From the NCBI RefSeq assembly GCF_007570825.1, contig NZ_SUNB01000001.1, positions 682,001-746,000 on the forward strand: DNA of 64,000 bases, read 5' to 3'. Both the position numbers and the translations under genes were made by a program. The stretch is from Pleionea sediminis. GTDB taxonomy: Bacteria > Pseudomonadota > Gammaproteobacteria > Enterobacterales > Kangiellaceae. Below are positions 25,874 through 35,496 of this stretch, in pieces; position 1 is the stretch's first letter; each line of letters begins with the position of its first letter. The notes below the pieces were generated by a model that saw nothing but the letters and a program-made list of their open reading frames with translations, did no database searches and had not been told where the DNA came from.

Positions 25874-26737
25874 TTACTTGGACACTTCAGCTTTTCGACA
25901 TTTGTCCGGCTCAGAAAAGTCACATTGCGGAGGCCTGGTGGGCTCTGGTTTATTTCTCTTATTTATACGGTAATGTATATACAGGGGACCAAAAAACGAT
26001 TCTCCCACTCTTTCCATGCAATATCGATTAAATAGGGAGACAAAACACTCCATGTTCTCATTAAAAGATCCAGTTGTAGAAATGACATTACCTTGCGAGT
26101 CGTAAAATTCATAAAAGTTATATAGCGGCCCCCAATTAGGAATCCTTCCAGAAAGAGTTGCACTAAAAGCCATACTCCATGAATTAGGCTCTCCAACTCC
26201 ATTGTTAACAAGTACAACAGCGAAGCCGTCGTTCGTTGAGACAGACACTTTCATATTAGAATCAACAAATAGGAAAGGATTAACGTTCAATAAACCAATA
26301 AGTTGATTAGAGGCGTTCGATACTGATTGAAGAAAATCGGGATTGCCATACCAGTTTGAATCGACATTCCCTAGCGGAAGCCAATTGATTTTTTCGAAAG
26401 CTACGTATTCATACAGATACAATGTATCATCTGCATGATTTGCAATTTGCTCAGTTGTAACTCTCTGAAACCTACCTTCTCCACTCTCTTCGTAATGACG
26501 AGTCACTCTTATCGTGTTAAATATTTCCGTGGTCATATTTAAAACAACATAAAAGTCGATGTCCCGAGGAGATAAATGCTCTTCTGAAAAAGTCGCTAGA
26601 TGATGAAATTTAGCAGCTTGTTCAAATTCATCAATTGTGGTGCAAGTATTACAAGCGATGTAAGACTTTCCCTCAAATCGAATTTCCGCAAAAGTAGAGC
26701 AAGAGTATAAAAAAAGAACAGCCAAGAAGATTCGCAT
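25874..26737 (-). CDS. Exported protein of an unrecognised family (CNTC motif), first paralogue
   Basis: This encodes 287 residues with a signal peptide (MRIFLAVLFLYSCSTFA) and the shared opening EIRFEGKSYIACNTC. It is clearly related to the next gene over nearly its whole length but lacks about 30 residues in the middle and the low-complexity tail, ending KPEPTRPPQCDFSEPDKC. Asn-Trp-Tyr-rich stretches (VDSNWYGNP) and conserved cysteines point to a folded extracytoplasmic domain. It lies 197 bases upstream of its paralogue on the same strand, followed by the hybrid sensor. The tandem copies suggest duplication followed by divergence. No known family recognised; an alternative is a pair of sensor partners or substrates. 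Confidence 0.8.
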   Translation of the reverse strand: MRIFLAVLFLYSCSTFAEIRFEGKSYIACNTCTTIDEFEQAAKFHHLATFSEEHLSPRDIDFYVVLNMTTEIFNTIRVTRHYEESGEGRFQRVTTEQIANHADDTLYLYEYVAFEKINWLPLGNVDSNWYGNPDFLQSVSNASNQLIGLLNVNPFLFVDSNMKVSVSTNDGFAVVLVNNGVGEPNSWSMAFSATLSGRIPNWGPLYNFYEFYDSQGNVISTTGSFNENMECFVSLFNRYCMERVGESFFGPLYIHYRINKRNKPEPTRPPQCDFSEPDKCRKAEVSK

Positions 26738-27339
26738 TTTAATCCCTTAATTTGATAAATAGTTATTAAACCTATATTAATAGGTTACATTTAGTTAGAT
26801 TCAATAAGTAATGTAAAACAAAATTGATAGCCACTCGCCTTTTCAATAACTTTAAGATTATAAAAATAAAGCATAAAAATATGTAGGAAAGTACTACAGG
26901 CTCATTCGTCACTATCACTTAAAATGACTACAAGCAATTGTGTTTTTTACTTTGAGTAGTAGCGTCTACACTTTGTCTAATATTGACACCGCCAACTGAT
27001 TTAATGAGAGCGTCATTAAGGAGAGGAGTGTCGAGAACCTAAGACATTACATTCTTCAATACTCGTGTTTTAGCAATTTCTAGCAGGCGTTATTTTTTAT
27101 GGTAAACTCGGGCAAATTTTTATTGCCCAATTAAAAATCGGACTTTACCCAACAAAATGAACTGACTATGTTTTATGGAAATAACTAAGTTTTAACCTTA
27201 AGTCAATTTTTACACAACTGACTCTTTTTCTTAGCTGGGGAATATTTTAGTTTAATATTTAATCGTGCGTAATGACCGCCGACATCATTCAATAAATGGT
27301 TTCTATAATTAACTTAACAATAATTATTAAGAGGGAAAT
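26738..27339. other. Divergent intergenic region
   Basis: No convincing frame was found in 600 bases. A perfect 7-bp inverted repeat TTAATGA-GAGCG-TCATTAA is at 27001-27019, and GGGCAA/TTGCCC near 27114-27132 could form a hairpin. Promoters for the CNTC operon (leftward) and the next secreted protein (rightward) must be here. Confidence 0.45.
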
Positions 27340-28188
27340 ATGTTTAAATTTTTAAAAGCACCGCTAATTACCTTTGTGTCAGCAACGTCTCTTTCGGCAT
27401 TTTCCGAAACCATTGATCTCAGTTACAATGGTGAAAGTAACTTTGAAATGGAGCCAAACGTAGAATACTTAATTGACATTGACTTAGGAAAGCCTTACAC
27501 GGAATTTTCAGAGATATGCTTTGATTTTAATATAGACGAAAGTCGACATCCGTATGGTGAATCTGCTGGGAGTTTAACTATCGGTCATGAAAGTGAGGAA
27601 CCTATCGGATTAGGCTGGAGTGTAATGACTCCCTTTATGTGGATGATGACTCCAGGAGTATTTGATGATAATGGCAATTACATTCCACCAACAGAAACTT
27701 TATCCGACCCATCTCCCTGTCTAAGTATGTTAAGCAACAGCCTGAAAGATGGAAAAGCCCAAATAAAAATAACGGCAAACAATGGCCCATTGTTTATTGA
27801 TAACTTAACACTTAACTTCGAAGGCACGCCTACCAGCGTTTTAATTTCATTGAAACAAACATCTGTACTAACTTTTTATCCAGAAGCAGGAGGCACCTTG
27901 GAATATGAAGCAAGATTGGGTAACTTTGACCCTGCCATGTCTCGTAAACGATTTAAAATGTGGGGCGTTATTATGATGCCCGATGATGTACCATTTCCTG
28001 TTTTAAGTGAAAGAACGTTTGATGTTGATTACGGTGAAACAAAAGAGTTTTTAAACAGAGAGCTAATTATCCCTTCATGGTTTAAGCCTGGCTTACATAC
28101 CATGAAATGGTATGTCACTGAACAAGGCTCAGATGACATTTATTCAAGTGAGCTTTCGTTTTTCAAATCGGAGTCGCTCGATAACTAA
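27340..28188 (+). CDS. Exported protein of unknown function
   Basis: This encodes 282 residues. A signal peptide (about 1-21, ending SLSAFS) leads to a mature part that begins with SYNGESNFEMEPNVEYLIDI. The content is beta-rich with many aromatic and acidic residues, a Met/Trp-rich patch (TPFMWMMTPG, about 105-114), and a C-terminal half that reads like a beta-sandwich (EARLGNFDPAMSRKRFKMWG). GAGGGA lies 7 bases before the ATG. Only two cysteines are visible in the mature part. No family recognised. It is monocistronic, followed by a long hairpin. Confidence 0.7.
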   Translation: MFKFLKAPLITFVSATSLSAFSETIDLSYNGESNFEMEPNVEYLIDIDLGKPYTEFSEICFDFNIDESRHPYGESAGSLTIGHESEEPIGLGWSVMTPFMWMMTPGVFDDNGNYIPPTETLSDPSPCLSMLSNSLKDGKAQIKITANNGPLFIDNLTLNFEGTPTSVLISLKQTSVLTFYPEAGGTLEYEARLGNFDPAMSRKRFKMWGVIMMPDDVPFPVLSERTFDVDYGETKEFLNRELIIPSWFKPGLHTMKWYVTEQGSDDIYSSELSFFKSESLDN

Positions 28189-28195
28189 TATTTAA

Positions 28196-28241
28196 TGCAC
28201 CGTACTTTGAAAAACTTCTGTAAAATTCAAAATACGGTGCA
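28196..28241. terminator. Long hairpin after the secreted-protein gene
   Basis: TGCACCGTA (28196-28204) pairs with TACGGTGCA (28233-28241), and inside it TTTGAA pairs with TTCAAA, giving a stem of about 15 pairs with one mismatch. No T-run follows on either strand, so it may be a stabilising 3' hairpin or a bidirectional terminator between convergent units. Confidence 0.5.
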
Positions 28242-28302
28242 TCATGCTCACCTGATTTTTAAGTAAATTACAAATATATACTCAAACTTTTTGAGCAATC
28301 AT

Positions 28303-28872
28303 CTAAGAACCATAAAGCGCTTTCATAAGCTGGCCTAAATTTCGTTTATTCTTTTCCGACTTTAAAAGCTGTACTAATTGAGGCCTAACCGATGCATTGT
28401 CTTTCGCTTGCAAGGACAATGCGTCGATGGCACCGCTTCTAACATCACGATTAGTACTTGAACTGGCATACTGATACACCGTATTAATGTGGTCTGCTGT
28501 TAAGTCATTATTTCCGAGTGCTTTAATAATCGCACTTTGGACCTTGCTATCGGACTCTTGATTCAACTGACTTGATAAAGCGGTCAAGCTGGAGTCGCCC
28601 GGTATTTTGCCCAAAGCACTGGCAGCCTGAGCTCGTAATCGTGAACTATCACCCTGCAAATAATCTTTAACAAGAGCTTCATGCTTAGAATCGCCACTAT
28701 TCCCCAATGCAGCAATCAATGCCGCGGATGTTTGCTGGGACTGACTCGCTTTTAATGACTCAGCTATTCGTTGAGTCACCTGAGCCGAAAACTCACTGCC
28801 TTGTTGATTCTTAGCGATAGCGCCCATAACCATAAGAGCTGTACTCGCAAGCTTTTTATCTTCACCAGACAA
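28303..28872 (-). pseudogene. HEAT-repeat protein, N-terminus missing
   Basis: The 189-residue frame consists of HEAT-like helical pairs: ALIAALGNSGD, LRAQAASALGKIPGD, VQSAIIKALGN and VRSGAIDALS recur at about 35-residue intervals. It opens from a TTG without ribosome binding site, and the frame is open a short way upstream until it meets the start of a kinase fragment on the other strand. HEAT proteins of this type normally have more repeats and an export signal, so the 5' part is probably lost. It abuts a 5'-truncated histidine kinase facing the other way at about 28873-28880, which looks like a rearrangement joint. The fragment itself has no frameshift. Confidence 0.6.
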
Positions 28873-28880
28873 AGTCGCTG

Positions 28881-29351
28881 TTGAATATTGGCATACCGCG
28901 CAACCAACTGGATGCGATTTTTATTCCCTTCCATCAACTAGAAAATGCGATAACTAAAGCAGAAGGTTCTGGACTCGGACTGGCAATATGTCAGCGATTA
29001 ATAAAATTAATGAATTCTAACTTACATGTTAAAAGCAAGCTTGGACAAGGCAGTCAGTTTTGGTTTGATCTCGATCTACCTCTAGCCTTCGAGCAATCAT
29101 CCGATACAATTTCAGCGGTGCATAAAAGTGAATTATCAAAAGAAAGCAAACCCATTAAATTTCCTGATAAAGAATTGCTTGAGCAACTGAAAGAACAAGC
29201 AAAACGTCACAATATCTTAGGTATTCATGAAGTATTGAAAGAAATTGAAAGCGATCCAGACCTGAATTACTTTTACAGTAACGTTAAGCCTTTTGTCGAA
29301 AACTATCGCTTTAAGCCTTTATTAAAGTGGCTCGAAGATAATCAACCATAG
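28881..29351 (+). pseudogene. C-terminal fragment of a histidine kinase
   Basis: The 156-residue frame begins abruptly inside a kinase ATPase domain: IGIPRNQLDAIFIPFHQLEN is the G1/F-box region and GSGLGLAICQRLIKLM the G2 box, then GQGSQFWFDLDLP closes the domain. The H-box, N-box and everything before are absent. A helical tail of about 85 residues follows, as in many hybrid-like kinases. The TTG start has no ribosome binding site. Lacking the histidine and dimerisation helices it cannot be an active kinase. The 5' boundary coincides with the 5' boundary of the head-to-head HEAT fragment. Confidence 0.75.
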
Positions 29352-29472
29352 GCATAAACAATTAATACCCGACTCGACTTATTCATTAATTCAATACGAC
29401 TGATTGAACTCACTTTTAAATTTAATACTGAACTACAACTAAAATTAACAAGCATTATTTATTCAAATATTT

Positions 29473-29823
29473 CTAATGGTTAACTTTAGAGAACTCTTGA
29501 ACTTTCATTTCCAGAAGAACATTCTCTAGCTCAATAAGCACAACCTCACCTAACTTGGAAGTAACTAACTGTTCAAAACGATTACCATCAACCATAATAT
29601 CAGAATCGATTTTCACCTCATTATTTTCTTGACGCTCTAATATTATCTGAAAGTAGTAGACATCGCTCACAGAAACAAAGGCAACATTGCCCTCCTTCGT
29701 CTCTAGAGTGGGAGAGCCTATCAGACATTTATTTAAGTATATTTTAGACTTGACGATGAACTTTTCTTGTGCAGCAGAACTAAAAGAAAGAAATAGAAAC
29801 GCAATTAATGGTAATACTTTCAT
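29473..29823 (-). CDS. Small exported protein of unknown function
   Basis: This encodes 116 residues with a clear signal peptide (MKVLPLIAFLFLSFSSAAQ, cleaved near 18). The mature part is about 97 residues, mostly predicted beta (KFIVKSKIYLNK, VAFVSVSDVYYFQIIL) with one cysteine. The IDSDIMVDGNRFEQLVTSKL stretch followed by an acidic amphipathic strand suggests a compact periplasmic domain. GAG lies about 13 bases before the ATG. No family recognised and no obvious operon partner. Confidence 0.65.
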   Translation of the reverse strand: MKVLPLIAFLFLSFSSAAQEKFIVKSKIYLNKCLIGSPTLETKEGNVAFVSVSDVYYFQIILERQENNEVKIDSDIMVDGNRFEQLVTSKLGEVVLIELENVLLEMKVQEFSKVNH

Positions 29824-30073
29824 GATAAAACAATCTCACTTAATTAAATACCCTAGAGTTAAACGACGTTGATTTAAATTTGGGTTTAACAAAACAAACA
29901 GGCATATTAAGGAGGAGTTATTGAGTGTTCGAGTATGCTCAGAAAAGAACACGAACACTTTTTAGGCTCACGAAAGAAGAAAAAACCGTGCGATAACGAC
30001 TCATAAAACCAAAATATGATTGTTACATAGCTTATACTTTTATCCATACAAACAGATTTCTGAGGTTCCACCA

Positions 30074-30487
30074 GTGAGAACAAAATTTGCAATGGTTATA
30101 ATATTACTATTAATCAGTTGCACTCATCATCAACACACAAGTAACGATTTGAAAGTTATCACTGCGATCCCCAAGTCAGCAAAGTTTTCTGGCTGGATAT
30201 TGGATCAGTGTAACAATCGATCGCCTATTCAATTAAAAGATCTTAAGTGCCCTCAACTGGGTGGTGAAATTTATATTGTCGAGATAATAAAGGCACTCGA
30301 TCCATCGACCAAACGTATTGTATCGGAAAACAGAATACTGGTTGTTAAACACGGTTTATTTATTTCAAGTAAGAACAACAGCCCATGGTGCTTTGACCTT
30401 GCTCCAGCTTCTCCAAAATTGTATGAAGCAACCGGAGTAAAATTAATTTCAATTCAATATGTTCGAGACTGTACTCCAAGAAACTAA
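30074..30487 (+). CDS. Hypothetical lipoprotein
   Basis: I start at the GTG at 30074, which has GAGG 9 bases upstream and gives a compact lipoprotein leader (RTKFAMVIILLLISC, lipobox Cys at 16); the frame is open further upstream to 30020. The mature part is about 122 residues, with four more cysteines (QCNNR, LKCPQ, PWCFD, RDCTP), so disulphides are likely. A central LGGEIYIVEIIK strand and ENRILVVKHG suggest a beta-barrel or OB-like fold. Function unknown, no family recognised. Not in an operon as far as visible. Confidence 0.65.
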   Translation: MRTKFAMVIILLLISCTHHQHTSNDLKVITAIPKSAKFSGWILDQCNNRSPIQLKDLKCPQLGGEIYIVEIIKALDPSTKRIVSENRILVVKHGLFISSKNNSPWCFDLAPASPKLYEATGVKLISIQYVRDCTPRN

Positions 30488-30696
30488 AGTTAGGATAATT
30501 ACTTCACTCGATATTTCGAATCGCTCAGTTAGTTCATCAAAATCTGCGATTCACTAAGGCGGAAGTTAATCGCAATGAGTCAAGAAATGACAACTAAATG
30601 TTTGAATTTCCTAAATAATCTCACACCGAATTAATTGCACTTTTTTATTAGTGTGATTACACTAATAGGGGTCAACTTATAAAGTTAATGTGAGCA

Positions 30697-32616
30697 ATGC
30701 GAAGATTTCTACACATTCCACTTTTATTACACGTCATCATTATAATGGTGTATCTATCCGCGTCCGCTTTTGCTCAAGAAACTAGCGTCATTGATGAAGA
30801 GCGCTCAAAAGCCTATCAACTTTCGCTAGAGTTTTTAGATACTTGGGATGACGCTTTCATGCGCTCCAATGAAAATCCTAATGCTGTGTTAGAAGAGTTA
30901 GACACCAAGATTAAAGGGATTCCGGATAACGAAGTTAAAAAACGCGCTTATGCTCAACTCACCGAAATTCAAGTTTTGGTTAATTTAGAAAAATCTCCCG
31001 AAGCACTTGATAAACTCAATAAAATAAAACCACTTATAACTAAGCTTCCAGATAGTTTTAATTCTCGGTTTCTTGGCATTCGAGCCAATATACATCTAAA
31101 CATGGGCGAGTTAGAACAGGGATTAATTGCAATCAATCAGTCTATCAACATATTAAAAAATGAAGACTTACCCATAGAACTTGCCGAAGCTCAATTTATT
31201 CGCGGACAAATCTACTACGCCAAACACGAGCACAATAATGCGTTGGCTGACTATCAACTTGCTTACAAGATATTTAAAGAATTTGATTATCCAATCCAGT
31301 TGGGCACAGTAATCTCATCAATCGCTCAGCTTTACAGCAGAACTAACGATCATGTCAAAGCCATTGAGTATTATAAGGAATCTCTGGAATTAATCGATGT
31401 TGCTCACCAAAAACTCTATGCATCGATCATTTATTATAACGTCGGCACCGCCTACACCAGAATAAAGCAATTTATAGAAGCAGAAGAGTATTTTAAAAAA
31501 GCGTTAGATCTAAGCGAGCAATTGGGTGATTTAGCAGGTCAAGCCTACGCGTGGCGAGAGTTAGGGAAAATTGCAGAGATGGAGGACAATCATGAGTTGT
31601 CCATTGAGTATCATTTAAAAGCGCTTGAAGTTATGTCAGAGCATAAAGATCGCCGAATGCTGGTTAGCCTTCATATTGGTTTGGCAGAAAGCTACCTTGC
31701 GCTTGAGCAATTTGAGAGTGCATTAGAACAAATCGATAAAGCAATCAAAATTGCAAAGTTTTTTAATGTTCCCGAAGGACTGCTTAAATCTTACAAAGTG
31801 GCCGCAGTTATTCACGAGGGTCTTGAAAACTATTCCGAAGCAATCGGCTTTTATAAAGAGCAGATAGAACTTATACGCAAGCAGCAAGAAGCCGAAAATC
31901 AAGAATCTTTAAACATGCTTAAAGTAAAGTTCGCAACCGAAAAAAAAGAGGCGGAAAATACACTATTAGAAAAGGAAAACGCAATAAAACAACTAAAAAT
32001 AGAAAAGCAAGCGGCTCAACAGCGCGTGCTTTGGCTCTTCATAACATTGGCAGTAATTATTGTATTAGCAGGCATTATTATTTTAAAGCGACAAATATTG
32101 ATACGAAAACGATTCACACGATTAGCACTAACGGATGAATTAACTCAGGCGCCTAATCGAAGACATATTTTAGAATATGCTAAAGATCAATTAGCTTGGT
32201 CAAGAGAGACTGACAGCAACTTAATCATAGCCCTGATTGATCTTGATAAGTTCAAATTAATTAATGATGTTTATGGTCATGAAGTCGGCGACGAAGTATT
32301 GAAGTACTTTTATCGTGAAGCCAAGGGTGTTCTTCGGCGGGTTGATCAGCTTGGTCGAATTGGTGGAGAAGAGTGGTTACTGGTTATGCCTGGTTCACAA
32401 CTCAGTCAAATTGATGCCATATTCGATCGTTTGAAACAAGCAGTTTACGACTGCAATGTTAAAGGTTTACCGAAGGAATATCACTTAACCTTTTCAATGG
32501 GCGTGACGCTATGCGACAAAGAGAGCAACTGGGAAAGTATTTTAAAGCGTGCCGATCGTGCTGTTTACCAAGCCAAGAGAAATGGAAGAGATCGCTGGGA
32601 AATGATCGAAAAATAA
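30697..32616 (+). CDS. TPR-containing membrane diguanylate cyclase (GGDEF)
   Basis: This encodes 639 residues. A signal peptide or first helix (about 8-26) leads to a periplasmic array of TPR units (about 60-400; for example AEAQFIRGQIYYAKHEHNNA, ALEQIDKAIKIAK). A coiled coil (about 405-440), a transmembrane helix (LWLFITLAVIIVLAGIIIL) and a GGDEF domain (about 475-639) follow. The active-site motif reads GGEEW (residues 556-560) rather than GGDEF/GGEEF. The preceding inhibitory site RxxD is present (Arg547, Asp550). It should make cyclic di-GMP in the cytoplasm in response to a periplasmic protein or peptide signal bound by the TPRs. Trp in the last motif position is uncommon and activity should not be assumed. 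Monocistronic. Confidence 0.9.
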   Translation: MRRFLHIPLLLHVIIIMVYLSASAFAQETSVIDEERSKAYQLSLEFLDTWDDAFMRSNENPNAVLEELDTKIKGIPDNEVKKRAYAQLTEIQVLVNLEKSPEALDKLNKIKPLITKLPDSFNSRFLGIRANIHLNMGELEQGLIAINQSINILKNEDLPIELAEAQFIRGQIYYAKHEHNNALADYQLAYKIFKEFDYPIQLGTVISSIAQLYSRTNDHVKAIEYYKESLELIDVAHQKLYASIIYYNVGTAYTRIKQFIEAEEYFKKALDLSEQLGDLAGQAYAWRELGKIAEMEDNHELSIEYHLKALEVMSEHKDRRMLVSLHIGLAESYLALEQFESALEQIDKAIKIAKFFNVPEGLLKSYKVAAVIHEGLENYSEAIGFYKEQIELIRKQQEAENQESLNMLKVKFATEKKEAENTLLEKENAIKQLKIEKQAAQQRVLWLFITLAVIIVLAGIIILKRQILIRKRFTRLALTDELTQAPNRRHILEYAKDQLAWSRETDSNLIIALIDLDKFKLINDVYGHEVGDEVLKYFYREAKGVLRRVDQLGRIGGEEWLLVMPGSQLSQIDAIFDRLKQAVYDCNVKGLPKEYHLTFSMGVTLCDKESNWESILKRADRAVYQAKRNGRDRWEMIEK

Positions 32617-32872
32617 GTAGTCAACTTTCGTTAAACAACTGCGGTAAGCAGACTCAGTAAAAACAAGCACCTCTCTTTATATTGAAATAACCCTACCTTA
32701 TTTTTAACTCACCAAGAAGATAATATCTCAATAGCGTCATGTATCTCAACTTGATACCCAGTTGCTCTTTTGAGTATTTTGCTTTATTCACTAAGCTTAA
32801 CTGTGCTTGTTCCAGTCAATTGATTTCATACCATTCAATATAACTATAATCTACTCACAACAGGAAAATGTT

Positions 32873-35014
32873 ATGAAGCTAAAATACATAGCAATACTCG
32901 CTTTTGTTGGGCTGTTATTTTCATCAAATATCCAGGCGAACCAAAATCTCAATGCAGTATATAACCTTGCGCAAAAATGTTATGCCATCCAATCTCCGCG
33001 CAACGGTGACTTTTTGCAAAAGTATCATCGTGGAGGCGCACTTAACAATGGATTAAGTTATCGCTTTAGAAACATATCGAGTAATTCCGCAGCTCGATTT
33101 TTTATGAAACCGACAGGTTTGGGAAGATACATGCTTACGGATGTTGATGGTCGATTTTTAGGTGGTCATTTTACAATGCGTGTCACCGCAGGAAGATCTG
33201 CCGGTCGATTTTCAGAATGGCAAGTTAACGCCACAAGCGATAGACGACATGGCCATTTATATGAATTTCGTTTGACCGGATTAAACATGAAGTTGCGACA
33301 TAACTATCGCAAAGGAAAAGCTTACTTTTTCGATATGTGGAATCCCTTCAACCGTCGTAGTGAAAGTAAATTTAAATTAGTCAGTTTAAGCAACTGTACT
33401 CCTTTTCCAGAAATTACAACTAATGTGGAAGCGGATACGGATTTATTAAAAGGACACGTGGGCAGTCCAATAAGAGGTTATGTAGAGGGCCATGCACATG
33501 TCACTTCTTATGAGTTTATTGGCGGTAAGTTACTTCACGGCAAACCCTTCGATCGCTGGGGTGTTGCAGAAGCCTTAAAAGATAGTCGTGCTATTCACGG
33601 TCCAAATGGCTCACTCGATATTGTTGGTAATCTACTCGAGTATGGTGGTTTAAATTTCCGTTACGACACTCGAGGCTGGCCTGACTTTCCTTTTTGGCCA
33701 AACCACAAACAACTCACACATACTGGCTATTATTATAAGTGGATGGAACGAGCTTATTTGTCTGGCTTACGTTTAATGGTGACTCATATAACAGACAATA
33801 AGACTTTATGCCGCGTTCAATCGACGTTAAATCCCAAAAGTTGGATAGGCGCAAACAGTTGTAATGAAATGGACAGCATTCGCTTACAAGTTCGCCGACT
33901 GAATGAGATTCAAGAATATGTCGACGCACAATCAGGCGGACCAGGAAAAGGCTTTTTCCGAATTGTACGATCACCGCAAGAAGCGCGAGAAGTTATCGCC
34001 GATGGAAAAATGGCTGTGCTTATTGGTGTAGAAGCTTCAGAAACGTTCAATTGCGGTATTGGTGACAATTGCACAGAACAAAGTATTGATGCGCAATTAG
34101 ATGAATTGTATGCCTTAGGCGTTCGTTCCGTTTTCCCAACGCATAAATTTGACAATCAGTTTGGTGGCTCGCAAGTTCGCGAAGGTAATGGCTTTATCAA
34201 CCTGGGGCATTACCTGAATGCAGGCTATTTTTGGCAAGTCAAAGAGTGTGATGCTGAGACGAAGGGCAAATCATTCACCAGTGGATTCCCACTCTTTCCT
34301 GATGCGCCATTCATTTCTCGAATGCTGGGTTTGATAGACGATGATTTGAATCCTCAATACGATGAAAATATGGAAAGCTGTAACCAGAATGGATTGACTC
34401 ATTTAGGTCGATACCTGGTCAATCGATTGATTGATAAAAATATGTTAATCGAACTGGATCACACCAGTAACGATTCCGCATCTTCAATTCTAAATATTAT
34501 TGAAGCAAGAAATTACAGCGGCGTTGTTTCATCACACAGCTGGATGCCTTCTGCAAAAGATGGCAGCTTACATAGCACCAGTAAACGTTTGATTCAGGCC
34601 GGTGGAATTATTATTCCTTACAATAAAAATGCAAACCGCATTAAAAGTAGCATGAATAAAATTCTGGATGAAGTTGAGTACACTCCGTACCTTTCCGGTA
34701 TTGGAATTTCAACCGATATGGGAGGCCTCGGCGGGCAGGCCGCACCGCGTTCTGACAGCCAACGCGATCCTCTGAATTATCCTTTTGTTTCAGAATTTGG
34801 TTTTGTATTTGACAAACAACAGTCAGGTAATCGAACTTTCGACTTAAATCGCGATGGTGTTGCTCACTACGGCATGCTCGCCGATCATTTACAAGACGTG
34901 AGAGAACGTACTTCTTATCGAGTGTATGAAGCTATTATGAATTCTGCTGAAGCCTACTTACAAATGTGGGAGCGAGCTGAAGAGAATAATAGCAATCAAC
35001 ATTATCTGTACTAA
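32873..35014 (+). CDS. Exported M19-like metallohydrolase with extra N-terminal beta domain
   Basis: I start at the ATG at 32873, with AGGA upstream and a signal peptide (MKLKYIAILAFVGLLFSSNI); this gives 713 residues. Residues about 22-185 form a Cys/aromatic-rich domain with trefoil-like repeats (AIQSPRNGDFLQKY, FRLTGLNMKLRHNY). The rest resembles membrane dipeptidases (M19): GHAH (where the family usually has HxD), LIGVEA (bridging Glu), FPTHKFDN, IELDHTS, VSSHSW and IGISTDMGG all fall in order. The fold is therefore a metal-dependent TIM barrel, exported. The HxH first ligand and large insertions separate it from known renal dipeptidase-like enzymes, so the substrate is uncertain. A strong terminator follows. 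Confidence 0.75.
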   Translation: MKLKYIAILAFVGLLFSSNIQANQNLNAVYNLAQKCYAIQSPRNGDFLQKYHRGGALNNGLSYRFRNISSNSAARFFMKPTGLGRYMLTDVDGRFLGGHFTMRVTAGRSAGRFSEWQVNATSDRRHGHLYEFRLTGLNMKLRHNYRKGKAYFFDMWNPFNRRSESKFKLVSLSNCTPFPEITTNVEADTDLLKGHVGSPIRGYVEGHAHVTSYEFIGGKLLHGKPFDRWGVAEALKDSRAIHGPNGSLDIVGNLLEYGGLNFRYDTRGWPDFPFWPNHKQLTHTGYYYKWMERAYLSGLRLMVTHITDNKTLCRVQSTLNPKSWIGANSCNEMDSIRLQVRRLNEIQEYVDAQSGGPGKGFFRIVRSPQEAREVIADGKMAVLIGVEASETFNCGIGDNCTEQSIDAQLDELYALGVRSVFPTHKFDNQFGGSQVREGNGFINLGHYLNAGYFWQVKECDAETKGKSFTSGFPLFPDAPFISRMLGLIDDDLNPQYDENMESCNQNGLTHLGRYLVNRLIDKNMLIELDHTSNDSASSILNIIEARNYSGVVSSHSWMPSAKDGSLHSTSKRLIQAGGIIIPYNKNANRIKSSMNKILDEVEYTPYLSGIGISTDMGGLGGQAAPRSDSQRDPLNYPFVSEFGFVFDKQQSGNRTFDLNRDGVAHYGMLADHLQDVRERTSYRVYEAIMNSAEAYLQMWERAEENNSNQHYLY

Positions 35015-35043
35015 CCAATAAAAATGTAATTAAGTCTAAATTT

Positions 35044-35075
35044 GACAGAGTTTCGGTATCAGCTGAAACTCTGTC
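35044..35075 (+). terminator. Intrinsic terminator-like hairpin
   Basis: GACAGAGTTTC (35044-35054) pairs perfectly with GAAACTCTGTC (35065-35075) around a 10-base loop, followed by TTCTC. It lies 30 bases downstream of the M19-like gene. Confidence 0.65.
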
Positions 35076-35496
35076 TTCTCAGAAAAAACCTCAAACGCGA
35101 CTCATCAATAAAAGAATATTCAGCTCTCTTTACTTGCGTTTTCCTTATCTGCTGGAATGTCCTCCCTAAGAACCGATATTGCCAATGTCGAATCAGTTAT
35201 TTGCATGAACAACGCAAATCTAAGGATGATAAATAACAGCTCTCACTGACCTAACCTCCTCAAATAAATGCGACACAAACCTCACAATCGTTGCCTTCTT
35301 AAACTCGGAAACAAATAGTAACTTTTCAAAAATCCCATTTAAATCAATAGATTAAAAAAGCTATGTCGGATTATTATAGTTTTTTGCCGGAAAATTGCTA
35401 CCGGCCAACCTGGTTAATTAGCATACAATCCATCGCATTCGATTGACAGCCCACACCCTGGGTTGTTGTTGTCAATTTAATATGAGGTGAGTTGTT
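35076..35496. other. Non-coding region before the thrombospondin-repeat lipoprotein
   Basis: No gene is credible here. A GCCGG/CCGGC hairpin occurs near 35388-35407. An inverted repeat with ATTGACA and TGTCAAT arms (about 35441-35477) lies just before the ribosome binding site and contains a TTGACA that could serve as a -35 element. Confidence 0.4.

Noticed and set aside
35042..35236. Plus-strand frame of 64 residues after the M19-like gene
   Set aside because: It starts within a terminator hairpin and has no ribosome binding site or coding character.
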